A stretch of DNA of 64,000 nucleotides from Gayadomonas joobiniege G7 (GTDB taxonomy: Bacteria > Pseudomonadota > Gammaproteobacteria > Enterobacterales > Alteromonadaceae), in contig NZ_AMRX01000001.1 in NCBI RefSeq assembly GCF_000300815.1, positions 248,001-312,000 of the forward strand, read 5' to 3'. Each line of letters starts with the position of its first letter. Positions within the stretch are counted from its first letter, which is position 1. The position numbers and the translations under genes were made by a program. Positions 25,988-34,682 of the stretch are shown here, one piece after another. The notes beneath the pieces are model-generated. The model searched no databases, was not told the origin of the DNA, and saw only the letters and a list, made by a program, of their open reading frames with translations.

Positions 25988-26965
25988 ATGAAAAAAGCAC
26001 TCATAGCAGGCGTCATTATTGCTGCAGCAGCCGTTGGTAGCTATCTTTTTTTAGATAAAAAAATCGATCAACAAGTTAAACTCGCATTTGACGACTATAT
26101 AGCTAAAACCACAAAAAATGGCACCTTAGCTAAAGTGAGCTACCAAAACATAGATGCCAGCCCTTTTGGCACTGCCAAGATCAGCGATTTAACGATCACA
26201 CCTGTCGATTCTGACGAAAGCATAAGGATTCATCAAATTCAGGTGAAAGAATTTGATCAGGACCACGCAACACCTCATTATATGAACTTGGCTATTAAAG
26301 GTTTTACTTTGCCGGTTAACTTACAAGAAGCTGCGCTGCAAACATCAAACCTGTTTGCTAAATACGTTGAACAACTCGGATATACCAATCACCTGCCGCT
26401 AACCTTTAATGTTAGTTATGAATATGACGAAAGCGACCAACAGCATTATGTCAGCGAGGTCAGTAGTTACCTGCCAGATGTTGGTCACGCCAAATTGAAT
26501 TTAGTCACGAATAATATCCCGCTCGAATTATTAATGGATAACTCATCTGATGACAAAAACGACATGCAAACGATGCAAACATTGCGCAACGGCCAGCTAA
26601 AAGAGCTATCTTTAGCGTACTCAGATACAGGCGCTATCGAAGCCTTAATGAAAATCGCCAGCGAGCAATCTAAACAAAGTGAAAGCGATTTGCGCAAGCA
26701 AATTAAACAAGCACTTGAAATGAATACCGCAATTGCCATTCCGCCAGATTTAGCTGATTTTAGAACCCAACTGTTGGCTAGTTTAGAAACCTTTATGCTA
26801 GGCGGTAAAAGTTTAACGTTAGCAATTGCGCCAAGCGAAAACGGCGATATTGCTTTGCTCGAAACTAAAATAAAACAAGCGCTTGCTAAACAAGACTTAA
26901 AAAAAGTAGTTTCTCTGTTAAATTTAACCATCACAGCAGCTGATGCAAACCAAACGCCCAATTAA
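25988..26965 (+). CDS. Uncharacterised membrane-anchored protein
   Basis: A 325-residue protein I do not recognise with certainty. It starts with a signal-anchor (about 4-21, after M-K-K-A) and continues as an exported domain of mixed beta strands (I-S-D-L-T-I-T-P-V and similar) and a helical C-terminal half. The early strand pattern resembles AsmA- or DUF945-type proteins that sit in the periplasm, but the match is weak. The ATG has AAGGA at a good distance. It follows the MAPEG gene by 18 bases and precedes fghA by 15, so all three probably form one transcript. Confidence 0.7.
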   Translation: MKKALIAGVIIAAAAVGSYLFLDKKIDQQVKLAFDDYIAKTTKNGTLAKVSYQNIDASPFGTAKISDLTITPVDSDESIRIHQIQVKEFDQDHATPHYMNLAIKGFTLPVNLQEAALQTSNLFAKYVEQLGYTNHLPLTFNVSYEYDESDQQHYVSEVSSYLPDVGHAKLNLVTNNIPLELLMDNSSDDKNDMQTMQTLRNGQLKELSLAYSDTGAIEALMKIASEQSKQSESDLRKQIKQALEMNTAIAIPPDLADFRTQLLASLETFMLGGKSLTLAIAPSENGDIALLETKIKQALAKQDLKKVVSLLNLTITAADANQTPN

Positions 26966-26980
26966 ACCCAACAAGGACTT

Positions 26981-27820
26981 ATGATGCTGAATTTAATTAG
27001 CCAAAACTTTTCATTTGGTGGGTGGCATAAACAATACAAACATGCCGCGAAAACGACCGCATGTGAAATGCAATTTGCCATTTATTTACCCCCGCAAGCC
27101 TCTGCAAAGAGCCCAGTGCCTGTTTTATATTGGCTTTCTGGTTTAACCTGCACCGACGAAAACTTTATGCAGAAAGCGGGGGCACAGCAAATGGCCGCCG
27201 AGTTAGGCATTGCGATAGTTGCCCCCGATACTAGCCCGCGAGGAGACGATGTTGCTAATGATGAAAGCTACGATTTAGGGCAAGGTGCTGGTTTTTATTT
27301 AAATGCGACGCAAGATCCATGGCAAAAACACTATCAGATGTATGATTACATAAACCAAGAACTGCCAGCTTTAATCCAAGCTAACTTTCCGGTTAGCGAT
27401 AAAAAATCAATTTCGGGTCACTCTATGGGTGGCCATGGTGCCCTCACAATCGCGTTAAAAAACCCACAAGCTTATCAGTCAGTCTCTGCATTCAGTCCAA
27501 TCTGTAATCCAATTAATTGCCCTTGGGGAGAAAAAGCCTTTACCGCGTATTTAGGTGACGATCGGTCAACTTGGGCCGATTACGACAGCAGCGTCTTAAT
27601 ACAAAAAGCTAAACAGTTTGTACCTGCACGGGTTGACCAAGGCAAAGCCGATAATTTTTTAGTTGAGCAACTAAAAACCTCAACGTTAGAAACGGCAGCT
27701 GCAGCAGTTGATTATCCAATCGAAATCAATTTGCACGAAAATTACGACCATAGCTATTATTTTATCGCGAGTTTTATCGAACAGCATTTAAGATTCCACC
27801 ACAAATACCTCAAAGACTAA
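26981..27820 (+). CDS. fghA: S-formylglutathione hydrolase
   Basis: A 279-residue alpha/beta hydrolase that splits S-formylglutathione to formate and glutathione in formaldehyde detoxification. Markers: L-S-G-L-T-C-T-D-E-N-F near residue 53, nucleophile motif G-H-S-M-G-G near 147, and the late catalytic His in H-E-N-Y-D-H-S-Y-Y-F. Length matches the family (about 280). ATG codons stand at 26981 and 26984; the second has the better spacing to AAGGA. The partner dehydrogenase gene (frmA) is not next to it, which is unusual though not rare. Confidence 0.93.
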   Translation: MMLNLISQNFSFGGWHKQYKHAAKTTACEMQFAIYLPPQASAKSPVPVLYWLSGLTCTDENFMQKAGAQQMAAELGIAIVAPDTSPRGDDVANDESYDLGQGAGFYLNATQDPWQKHYQMYDYINQELPALIQANFPVSDKKSISGHSMGGHGALTIALKNPQAYQSVSAFSPICNPINCPWGEKAFTAYLGDDRSTWADYDSSVLIQKAKQFVPARVDQGKADNFLVEQLKTSTLETAAAAVDYPIEINLHENYDHSYYFIASFIEQHLRFHHKYLKD

Positions 27821-27839
27821 CCGGTATTTGGGCGTAAAC

Positions 27840-27867
27840 GGCAAAGTGACCACTTAGTCACTTTGCC
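27840..27867 (+). terminator. Hairpin after fghA
   Basis: Perfect 11-bp inverted repeat GGCAAAGTGAC/GTCACTTTGCC with a 6-base loop, 19 bases after the fghA stop. No T run follows at once, but TTGTTTTGTC comes 10 bases later. Confidence 0.6.
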
Positions 27868-27868
27868 A

Positions 27869-27880
27869 AATGACGTCATT
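27869..27880. promoter_or_regulatory. Perfect palindrome upstream of the glycerophosphodiesterase gene
   Basis: AATGACGTCATT, a 12-bp perfect palindrome located 90 bases before the start codon, next to the fghA hairpin. It may be an operator. The same TGACGTCA core occurs in the inverted repeat at 59546-59582. Confidence 0.3.
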
Positions 27881-27970
27881 GTTTTGTCATTAAAGCGTTT
27901 TTTATTTTTCATTTACTTTTTGTATGTTTTTTGAGCAATTTATTTCATATAAACCAAACGGGAAGGAACA

Positions 27971-29245
27971 ATGAAAACACTAAAACGCAAACTTAATCTA
28001 TTCACCAGCGGTCTTTTTATATTTGCTCTCGCGGCCTGTAGTTTAGATATTAATACAGAGTCTGATGCAAACTCACAAGCAAAACCGGATAACGCTGTTG
28101 CCCACATAGGTCCACGACCTTTGTTTTTAGTTGAACAAATGGAAGATGGTGCGCTTAAAAATCAGCTGGCTCAGTGCAAAGACCAACATTTTTATCGCAC
28201 CGATTGGAGCATTGGCCACCGCGGTGCTTCCTTAATGTTTCCTGAACATACCCAAGAGGCGTATCAGGCGGCTATTGACTCAGGGGCAGGGATAGTTGAA
28301 TGTGATGTCACTTTCACCAAAGACAAAGAACTGGTTTGCCGCCATGCTCAGTGCGACTTACATACCACGACGGACATTTTAGGTCGCCCAGAGCTCGCTA
28401 ACAAATGTAGCTCAGGTTTTACCCCAGCAGATCCAGACAATGGGGTAACCGCTTCAGCACTATGCTGCACAAGCGATATAACACTCGCCGAATTTAAATC
28501 TTTATGCGGCAAAATGGATGGTGCAAATGTAAACGCGACCACCGCTGAAGAATATATGAACGGGACTGCAAACTGGCGCACTGATTTACACTCAAGCTGT
28601 GCCACCTTAATGACCCACAAAGAAAGCATCGAATTATTTAAAAATGCCGGTGTAAAAATGACGCCTGAGCTAAAGTCACCGCAAGTGGAGATGCCATTTG
28701 ATGGTATGAGTCAGCAAGACTATGCACAAAAAATGATCGATGAATATGTCGAAGCCGGTGTTTCAGCAAATAAAGTTTTTCCGCAGTCGTTTAATTTAGC
28801 CGATGTAGAATACTGGGTGAACACTGTAAGTGACTTTGGTCAACAAGCCGTTTATTTAGATGACAGATACGGCATTGATGGTTTTGACCCACAAAACCTA
28901 AATTCGTTTAGCCCGTCAATGACAGAACTAAAAGCAAAAGGTGTGCAAATTATTGCACCACCATTATGGGTATTAGTGGCGGTTGAAAACGATAAAATTG
29001 TCCCGTCAGAATATGCTAAAGCGGCAAAAGCCGCAGGTTTAAAAATTATTGCTTGGTCGCTAGAGCGCTCTGGTCAACTTAACCAAGGCGGTGGCTGGTA
29101 TTATCAAAGCATTGCCGAAGTGACTGACAACGAAGGTGTGGTTTACGAGCTCTTGGATGTGCTGGCAAAAGACGTTGAAGTATTAGGTGTTTTTTCAGAC
29201 TGGCCGGCAACTACAACCTACTATGCCAACTGCATGGGTTTGTAG
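27971..29245 (+). CDS. Glycerophosphodiester phosphodiesterase family lipoprotein
   Basis: A 424-residue exported enzyme that would hydrolyse glycerophosphodiesters to glycerol-3-phosphate and an alcohol. It has a lipoprotein signal (L-A-A-C, Cys23) and a GDPD TIM barrel from about residue 80: G-H-R-G-A-S (82-87, catalytic His83), the E-C-D-V metal site near 108, and the second catalytic His in C-R-H-A-Q-C near 122. It is longer than typical GlpQ because of an insertion rich in cysteines (about 125-190) that may form disulfides. The ATG has GGAAGG upstream. It fits a phosphorus-scavenging role. Confidence 0.9.
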   Translation: MKTLKRKLNLFTSGLFIFALAACSLDINTESDANSQAKPDNAVAHIGPRPLFLVEQMEDGALKNQLAQCKDQHFYRTDWSIGHRGASLMFPEHTQEAYQAAIDSGAGIVECDVTFTKDKELVCRHAQCDLHTTTDILGRPELANKCSSGFTPADPDNGVTASALCCTSDITLAEFKSLCGKMDGANVNATTAEEYMNGTANWRTDLHSSCATLMTHKESIELFKNAGVKMTPELKSPQVEMPFDGMSQQDYAQKMIDEYVEAGVSANKVFPQSFNLADVEYWVNTVSDFGQQAVYLDDRYGIDGFDPQNLNSFSPSMTELKAKGVQIIAPPLWVLVAVENDKIVPSEYAKAAKAAGLKIIAWSLERSGQLNQGGGWYYQSIAEVTDNEGVVYELLDVLAKDVEVLGVFSDWPATTTYYANCMGL

Positions 29246-29350
29246 AATAAGCCACCCGTTTTAATTTAGTTGCTTCGGCTATTCTTATGCTAGGCTAAAT
29301 TTTTGGTATTTGATGTGCTGAAACAAATTTTTAACGAAGGCCCGTCCGTC

Positions 29351-29384
29351 GATTTGGAGGTGAGATTCAAGTCTCGCCTCTTCA
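29351..29384 (+). pseudogene. tRNA-Leu 3'-end-like remnant
   Basis: The segment reads GATTTGGAGG then TGAGATTCAAGTCTCGCCTC then TTCA. It resembles the T arm and acceptor end of bacterial tRNA-Leu (TAG), which ends GTGCGAGTTCAAGTCTCGCCTC followed by the acceptor. The arm GAGGTGAGA/TCTCGCCTC pairs with one G-T pair. No matching 5' half was found upstream, so this is a fragment, not a gene. It may be a remnant of an integration site. Confidence 0.4.
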
Positions 29385-29401
29385 ATTGAATAGTGATCAC
29401 T
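29381..29401. promoter_or_regulatory. Adjacent palindromes TTCAATTGAA and AGTGATCACT
   Basis: Two perfect 10-bp palindromes at 29381-29390 and 29392-29401, separated by one base. They lie 300 bases upstream of the sugar kinase and could bind a dimeric regulator. Confidence 0.35.
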
Positions 29402-29536
29402 GTCATTTCAATTTTATCTTAGGGTTTAATTACGCATATTATTTATTATATTTCGGTGATCGCACCAGCGTTAATCAGCCCTCCTATCCGCTGGCACCTG
29501 AGCGGCCGAAACCAAATACAAGGTGGCTAGCAATCA

Positions 29537-29546
29537 AGTGATCACT
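29537..29546. promoter_or_regulatory. Second AGTGATCACT palindrome
   Basis: An exact second copy of the 10-bp palindrome at 29392-29401, 145 bases downstream of the first and 154 bases before the sugar kinase start. The repeat suggests a paired operator; no regulator is adjacent. Confidence 0.35.
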
Positions 29547-29700
29547 CAACCTAGTGGATACCCTCATGGTTTTCATATTGCCACCTATGTTAAAAAAATA
29601 GGAGTTTCCCTACTACATATTTGCAACTACACTTTAGCTAAATAACCATTTAAACCTTTAATTTAATAAACGACTCATTTACTTGTTGGAGCCCCAAAAT

Positions 29701-30657
29701 ATGAACGTGGTTTGTATAGGAGAATTATTAATTGATTTTGTTTGCACCGATCAGCAAACCCCAATGAAAGACTCAGTGCATTTTTTAAAAAAAACCGGCG
29801 GGGCACCAGCCAATGTTGCCGCTTGTATTGCTAAGCTGGGCGGACAAAGCCAATTTGCAGGAGCGGTTGGCAAAGACCCTTTTGGTGATAGCTTGATAGA
29901 GGCCCTACAAACACGTCAAGTGGATACCAGCTTAGTGGTCCAACTCCCAACCCCAACAACCTTAGCTTTTATCTCGCTCGCTGCCGATGGAGAACGTGAA
30001 TTTGTTTTTAATCGCGGTGCCGATGGCCAATATCAACTGTCCGATAAACAAGTTAAAAATATAATGCAAGGTTGCAGCATTTTGCATTTAGGCTCGGCGA
30101 CGGCACTGTTAGGTGATGAACTGTACCAAACCTATCAGCAGGCACTACGCGCTGCTATCGAATGCGATGTACCCGTTTGTTTTGATCCGAATTACCGAAT
30201 TGACTTGTGGCCAGACCGTGAGCAAGAGTTTGTTGAGCGTAGTTTGCAGTTTATTCGCCATGCCAAACTGGTAAAAGTCAGTGATGAAGAATTGACTTTA
30301 TTAACAGGCAAACAAGATCTGGCTGATGGCTGCCAATATCTACACGATTTAGGGGCAAAAATTATCACAGTCACTCTAGGGCCTAAAGGCTGTTATTTAT
30401 CCACCCAACAGCAGCAAGCGATGATTCCCGCCTATAAAATCAAACCTATTGATACGACCGGCGCGGGTGATTCATTTATCGGCGCGCTTTTGTATCAGCT
30501 TGCTAAGCAGCCAGATTGTGACTTTGACACTATTGCCGATTATGTACTCTTTGCCAATAAAGTCAGTGGCATTGTTTGTGAACATCTAGGACCCATGACG
30601 GGCCTGTCAGACTATCAAAGCATTGCCAAGACAAAAAAAGAGCTGAACAAAAACTAG
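29701..30657 (+). CDS. PfkB family carbohydrate kinase, probable fructokinase
   Basis: A 318-residue ribokinase-fold kinase. Markers: G-E-L-L-I-D-F at the start, G-G-A-P-A-N-V-A near 35-42 (first PfkB signature), and the second signature D-T-T-G-A-G-D-S-F near 252-260, where the aspartate is the catalytic base. The sequence type is that of bacterial fructokinases that phosphorylate fructose at C6, though other sugars cannot be excluded. The ATG at 29701 starts at the conserved N-terminus, with GGAG 9 bases upstream; an in-frame TTG 18 bases earlier is less likely. It is a single gene without sugar transporter neighbours. Confidence 0.88.
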   Translation: MNVVCIGELLIDFVCTDQQTPMKDSVHFLKKTGGAPANVAACIAKLGGQSQFAGAVGKDPFGDSLIEALQTRQVDTSLVVQLPTPTTLAFISLAADGEREFVFNRGADGQYQLSDKQVKNIMQGCSILHLGSATALLGDELYQTYQQALRAAIECDVPVCFDPNYRIDLWPDREQEFVERSLQFIRHAKLVKVSDEELTLLTGKQDLADGCQYLHDLGAKIITVTLGPKGCYLSTQQQQAMIPAYKIKPIDTTGAGDSFIGALLYQLAKQPDCDFDTIADYVLFANKVSGIVCEHLGPMTGLSDYQSIAKTKKELNKN

Positions 30658-30666
30658 CCGCAGTAC

Positions 30667-30702
30667 CTTGGTATGTTAAATAAACTTGGTATGTGAAATA
30701 AA
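30667..30702 (+). repeat. Tandem 18-bp direct repeat
   Basis: Two head-to-tail 18-mers, CTTGGTATGTTAAATAAA and CTTGGTATGTGAAATAAA, differing at one base. They lie between the sugar kinase and the Nudix gene, about 45 bases before the latter. Confidence 0.85.
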
Positions 30703-30746
30703 AGAGCCCCCTATGTTATGATTTGTCTTTTGCCTTGGGGGTTTAT

Positions 30747-31505
30747 TTGTTCAACTACCAATTTAATCAATTTGCTGGTGTACACTTAAATATTAACACT
30801 GAGTTTTATTCAAGTGACTTTACCAGCCATTTAAAAACCCTGTTAGCTGAGTTTGGCGCAGCTAATAAAAAAGTCGTGTGGCTAACTCTAGCCGCTGAAC
30901 AAGCCGACTTTGTCCCCGACTGCATCAAATTAGGGTTTGAGTACCATAATTGTTTACCCGATCAAATCACCCTGATTTACCGTTTGCAAGCCGATGCCTA
31001 TGCACCATTTTCGCCAACCCATACTGTGGGTGCCGGCGCTGTGGTCATAAATGATAAAAACCAGATCTTAATGGTCCGCGACAACTTTGGTCAGTACCGA
31101 GGTTTTAAACTGCCCGGCGGTCATGTTGAACTTGGTGAAGATATACATATAGCGGCTGAGCGCGAAGTGTTTGAAGAAACCGGCATTAAGGCTGAGTTTA
31201 ACAGGGTATTAGGTTTTATTCATAAACACCCCTATAGATACGGTAAGTCTAATTTATACTTTGTTTGCCAGCTTGAGGCCAAAACACAAAACACGCAAAT
31301 ACAAGATCCGAACGAAATTGCCGAAGTTCGTTGGTTAGATATTGATGAATTTATTCAAGATAGCGAACAAAGTGAATTTGTTCGCGACTTGGTTAAAACG
31401 ATTAAAAATAATTTGGCGCACAATCCCGGCCTTAAACTGACCGCAAGCGTACCCAGCCAAGAACAAGGCGTGCAGCGCCGTGATCTTTTTATTATCGCTG
31501 ATTAA
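30747..31505 (+). CDS. Nudix hydrolase with N-terminal pre-Nudix domain
   Basis: A 252-residue protein. Residues 1-80 resemble the N-terminal domain of the NUDT6 / plant AtNUDT group (V-W-L-T-L, later L-G-F-E-Y-H-N). Residues about 90-220 are a Nudix domain with the complete Nudix box from G-G-H-V-E-L-G-E to R-E-V-F-E-E-T-G-I (about residues 125-146). Members hydrolyse NADH, ADP-ribose or related nucleoside diphosphates; the substrate here is unknown. The start is uncertain: TTG at 30747 has GGGGG 5 bases upstream, and a further TTG is at 30723. Its stop codon overlaps the stop of the opposite methyltransferase gene. Confidence 0.83.
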   Translation: MFNYQFNQFAGVHLNINTEFYSSDFTSHLKTLLAEFGAANKKVVWLTLAAEQADFVPDCIKLGFEYHNCLPDQITLIYRLQADAYAPFSPTHTVGAGAVVINDKNQILMVRDNFGQYRGFKLPGGHVELGEDIHIAAEREVFEETGIKAEFNRVLGFIHKHPYRYGKSNLYFVCQLEAKTQNTQIQDPNEIAEVRWLDIDEFIQDSEQSEFVRDLVKTIKNNLAHNPGLKLTASVPSQEQGVQRRDLFIIAD

Positions 31506-32419
31506 TCGGCAGTCTCTGCCTGAGTCGAGGGTGCAGGGGCATGATAGCGGTAAATTTGTATTTTAAGCCCTTTACCTTTAATGGCCTCTTTAAACACCTC
31601 AGGGGCCGATAGGTCAGCTAAATATTCACACTGTTGGCAATTATCAGCAACAGTTTGCCGCAAAAAAGCCTGATCCAAATCTGGCGCGTTTAAACATAAC
31701 ATCACCAGTGCCTGATCGGCCGCAAATTCAGGCAAGCGGCGAATAATTTTTTTATAATCACGCGCAATATTGACACTGCCTTTTTGAAAAGCGGGGGGAT
31801 CACAAATAATTAAGTCGTAAGGCCCGTATTTACGTACCCGGCCAAAAGACTTAAATAAGTCCAGAGCTTCAAACTGAATGTTATCCGTAGGCTGCCCGTT
31901 TAAATTATGGTTCTCGCGGCCACGCCTCAGTGCCGCTTTGCTCATATCAAGATTAACCACTTTTTGCGCGCCACCCGCTTGAGCCGCAACCGAAAACGCA
32001 CAAGTGTAAGCAAATAAATTTAATACACGTTTATTTTTGCTATTATCGCGCACCCAATCACGCCCGTTAAGCATATCTAAAAATAAACCGTGATTTTGCG
32101 AACGGCCCAAAGTGGCATGATATTTTAAGCCATTTTCAAGCAATACCAATTCGTTGACCTCGGCACCCGCCAACACACTAACAGGCGCTTGGCGCTGGTA
32201 TCTTTGCTGCAACTGAATAGACTCAACGCGCGGTGACTGCTGATAAAATGCTACCAGTTGAGCAAGTAACTCCGCCTCTATCTCTTTATAGGCGGTAATC
32301 AAAACGACAGGCGCAAACCAATCAATACAGATATGTTCTAAACCTGGATAAGCGTGGCCGCGGCCATGAAAAAGTCTTTGTGTTTCTAGTGTGTCGGGTA
32401 AAAAGAGGTGTTTTAACAT
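31502..32419 (-). CDS. Class I SAM-dependent methyltransferase (RlmI/RlmK-like catalytic domain)
   Basis: A 305-residue protein with the catalytic domain of the 23S rRNA m5C/m7G methyltransferase group but without a separate PUA domain. Visible: the SAM-binding V-L-N-L-F-A-Y-T-C-A-F-S near 139-150, the acidic strand-2 residue in V-N-L-D-M-S, and the catalytic C-D-P-P-A-F-Q-K near 208-215. Short members of this type are annotated as SAM-dependent methyltransferases acting probably on RNA; target unknown. The ATG at 32419 is chosen over TTG at 32425. It converges on the Nudix gene with overlapping stop codons. Confidence 0.85.
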   Translation of the reverse strand: MLKHLFLPDTLETQRLFHGRGHAYPGLEHICIDWFAPVVLITAYKEIEAELLAQLVAFYQQSPRVESIQLQQRYQRQAPVSVLAGAEVNELVLLENGLKYHATLGRSQNHGLFLDMLNGRDWVRDNSKNKRVLNLFAYTCAFSVAAQAGGAQKVVNLDMSKAALRRGRENHNLNGQPTDNIQFEALDLFKSFGRVRKYGPYDLIICDPPAFQKGSVNIARDYKKIIRRLPEFAADQALVMLCLNAPDLDQAFLRQTVADNCQQCEYLADLSAPEVFKEAIKGKGLKIQIYRYHAPAPSTQAETAD

Positions 32420-32546
32420 AAACAAAATATTAGGCAGAAAAATGCTGCTCAGTATAACCGATTAAACCTTATAAGCTTAAAGTCGCTATTCAAAAATTTC
32501 TGTGACATTAAAGTTAGCTTATAACAACGGTTAGCCAAACAAATAA

Positions 32547-32579
32547 AAACCACTTAAGCAAAAACAACTTAAGTGGTTT
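32547..32579 (-). terminator. Rho-independent terminator of gor
   Basis: Perfect 12-bp stem AAACCACTTAAG/CTTAAGTGGTTT with a 9-base loop; on the minus strand followed by TTATTTG after the stem's own T run. It lies 43 bases after the gor stop. Confidence 0.8.
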
Positions 32580-32622
32580 AAATTTATGCACCTTGGCCGC
32601 TGCAACCAGGTTTGCAAACCCC

Positions 32623-33972
32623 TTACATGGTCACGAACTCTTCTGCACTGGTTGGATGAATTGCCACTGTATTATCAAAATCAGCTTTGGTTGCACCCAT
32701 TTTTAGCGCCACTGCAAACCCTTGCAATAACTCATCTGAACCGAAGCCTATGCTATGAATACCTATGATTTTTTCTTCTTCGCCTAGACAAATCAGCTTC
32801 ATTTTTGTCGGTTGTCTATGCTGTGTCATTGCTTGATAAAGCGCGGTAAACTGTGAGGTATACACTTTTATGTTTTCTTGACCATACTGATCAACCGCTT
32901 GTTTTTCAGTTAAACCAACCGTACCTATTGGTGGGTGACTAAATACAACAGTCGCAATATTTTCATAATCTAATTTAAGTTCAGTTTTGCCATTAAACAA
33001 ACGTTCGCATAAACGTCTACCCGCAGCGACAGCTACTGGTGTTAGCGCAGCCCGACCTGTGTTATCACCAACAGCGTAAATGCCGTCCACACTAGTATTT
33101 TGATATTCGTCAGTCACAATAAAACCACGATCGTTCAGCTCAACGCCAGTGACTTCTAAATTTAAGTTATCAGTTGCTGGCGCGCGTCCAATTGCCCAAA
33201 TTAAACAATCCACCGGCGGTAATTCGCGACCATCTTGTGCTTTAACAGTTAAACTGCCATCTTCATTTTTAACCACTTCAGATGGGCTAAATTCAGTATG
33301 CAATTCAGGCCCATCTTCTTTCATAACTTCAACCAAAGTATCCGCCATCATGTCGTCAAATTCGCGTAAAGGTTTATGTTTACGCACTAACAAGTGAGTT
33401 TCTGACCCTAATGCATGCATCACGCCGGCCAATTCGACAGCGATATAACCCGCCCCGACAACAGCAACCCGCTGTGGCTGCGAAGTCAGTTCAAAAAAGC
33501 CATCTGAAGTAATACCATATTCTGCACCTGGGATACTTGGAACACTAGGTCGTCCGCCAGTTGCAATAACAATGTGGTCTGCCGTATATTCTTGGCCATC
33601 AACAACCACAGTATTTTTATCTTTAAATTTGCCAAACCCTTCGATGACAGTCACCCCATTGTTGGCAAAACCACGATTGTATGACGCATGAATACGCTCA
33701 ATATAAGCACTGCGGTTTTTTACTAAGGTTGCCCAATCAAGCCCTTTTTTTTCTATATTAAAACCATAATCAGCCGCGTAGGTCATAGCATCGGCAATTT
33801 GTCCGGCATACCACATGGCTTTTTTGGGCACACAGCCTACGTTTACACAGGTTCCACCAATGTACTTGGCTTCGATGACAGCCGCTTTTTTACCCAAACG
33901 GGCGGCTCGGTTGGCGCTGGCAATACCACCGCTACCACCACCAATAGCGATAAAATCAAAATGCTGGGTCAT
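32623..33972 (-). CDS. gor: Glutathione-disulfide reductase
   Basis: A 449-residue FAD flavoprotein that uses NADPH to reduce oxidised glutathione in the cytosol. Visible: FAD motif G-G-G-S-G-G near 11-16, redox-active pair in [11 protein letters not shown] near 39-49, NADPH-binding V-G-A-G-Y-I-A-V-E, and the C-terminal H-P-T-S-A-E-E-F with the catalytic His. Length equals E. coli Gor (450). It forms a single-gene unit with a 250-base upstream region before divergent hinT; no clear OxyR-type site was recognised. Confidence 0.96.
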   Translation of the reverse strand: MTQHFDFIAIGGGSGGIASANRAARLGKKAAVIEAKYIGGTCVNVGCVPKKAMWYAGQIADAMTYAADYGFNIEKKGLDWATLVKNRSAYIERIHASYNRGFANNGVTVIEGFGKFKDKNTVVVDGQEYTADHIVIATGGRPSVPSIPGAEYGITSDGFFELTSQPQRVAVVGAGYIAVELAGVMHALGSETHLLVRKHKPLREFDDMMADTLVEVMKEDGPELHTEFSPSEVVKNEDGSLTVKAQDGRELPPVDCLIWAIGRAPATDNLNLEVTGVELNDRGFIVTDEYQNTSVDGIYAVGDNTGRAALTPVAVAAGRRLCERLFNGKTELKLDYENIATVVFSHPPIGTVGLTEKQAVDQYGQENIKVYTSQFTALYQAMTQHRQPTKMKLICLGEEEKIIGIHSIGFGSDELLQGFAVALKMGATKADFDNTVAIHPTSAEEFVTM

Positions 33973-34226
33973 AATGTTTCCTTTTAAAATAATTTATTGA
34001 TTTATAAGTTTGTGGTTTCCGATATTTTATATGTAGATATCAGACAAGCTGAATTTTCCAGACAGCGCGGACGGCGTTTGTTTTTATAGCCGGATAATTA
34101 CATCTTTACAAAACTGGACTCTATGACAGCCTTTCGCATACTATCTTAGCTAAAGATCTTTAATGTGTGTAATTTGTTTATCAGATTATTTTAATCGCCT
34201 TTCCCTATTAAAGAGGAGACCGACGT

Positions 34227-34592
34227 ATGGCAGACACTATTTTTGACAAAATCATCAAAAAAGAAATACCGGCTGATATTATTTACGAAACCGATGAAGT
34301 ACTTGCGTTTAATGACATTAGCCCACAAGCGCCATTTCACTGTTTAATTATTCCTAAAAAGGCGATTGCAACCATCAATGACATTCAGCCGGAAGATGCT
34401 CAATTAATAGGCCAACTCTATTTAGCCGCTGCCGAGATCGCTAAACAGCAAGGGGTTGCCGAAAATGGTTACCGAGTTGTCATGAATTGCAATAAAGACG
34501 GCGGACAATCTGTTTACCATATTCATCTTCATATGTTAGCCGGCAAAACTTTAGGCTGGCCGCCTTACTCTGACAAAGTTAAACAAATTTAA
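34227..34592 (+). CDS. hinT: HIT family purine nucleoside phosphoramidase (HinT)
   Basis: A 121-residue histidine-triad protein with the motif H-I-H-L-H-M near residues 108-113 and the N-terminal I-F-D-K-I-I-K-K-E-I-P-A typical of HinT. The family hydrolyses AMP-lysine and other adenosine phosphoramidates. Start and length agree with E. coli HinT (119). The ATG has GAGGAG upstream. Confidence 0.93.
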   Translation: MADTIFDKIIKKEIPADIIYETDEVLAFNDISPQAPFHCLIIPKKAIATINDIQPEDAQLIGQLYLAAAEIAKQQGVAENGYRVVMNCNKDGGQSVYHIHLHMLAGKTLGWPPYSDKVKQI

Positions 34593-34631
34593 GCGTTTAC
34601 CTTAGTGACCAGTTGTTTTTACTAAATTTAT

Positions 34632-34674
34632 CCGCTCGCTAGACTCGAGCGGTTAAATCATCTTAATTTAACCG
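34632..34674. terminator. Overlapping tandem hairpins between hinT and yjgA
   Basis: Two stems share bases and cannot form together: CCGCTCG/CGAGCGG (34632-34652) and CGGTTAAAT/ATTTAACCG (34650-34674). They lie between convergent genes and probably end both transcripts, although neither is followed by a strong T run. Confidence 0.5.
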
Positions 34675-34682
34675 TTCGGCCG

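Larger units (their letters stand above)
29246..29700. other. 455-base gene-free stretch with palindromes and a tRNA-like fragment
   Basis: No reading frame here looks coding. It holds, in order, a weak AATTTAG/CTAAATT stem with following T run that may end the glycerophosphodiesterase transcript (about 29264-29305), a tRNA-Leu-like 3' fragment, three perfect palindromes, and the leader of the sugar kinase. The rest shows nothing I can name. Confidence 0.5.
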
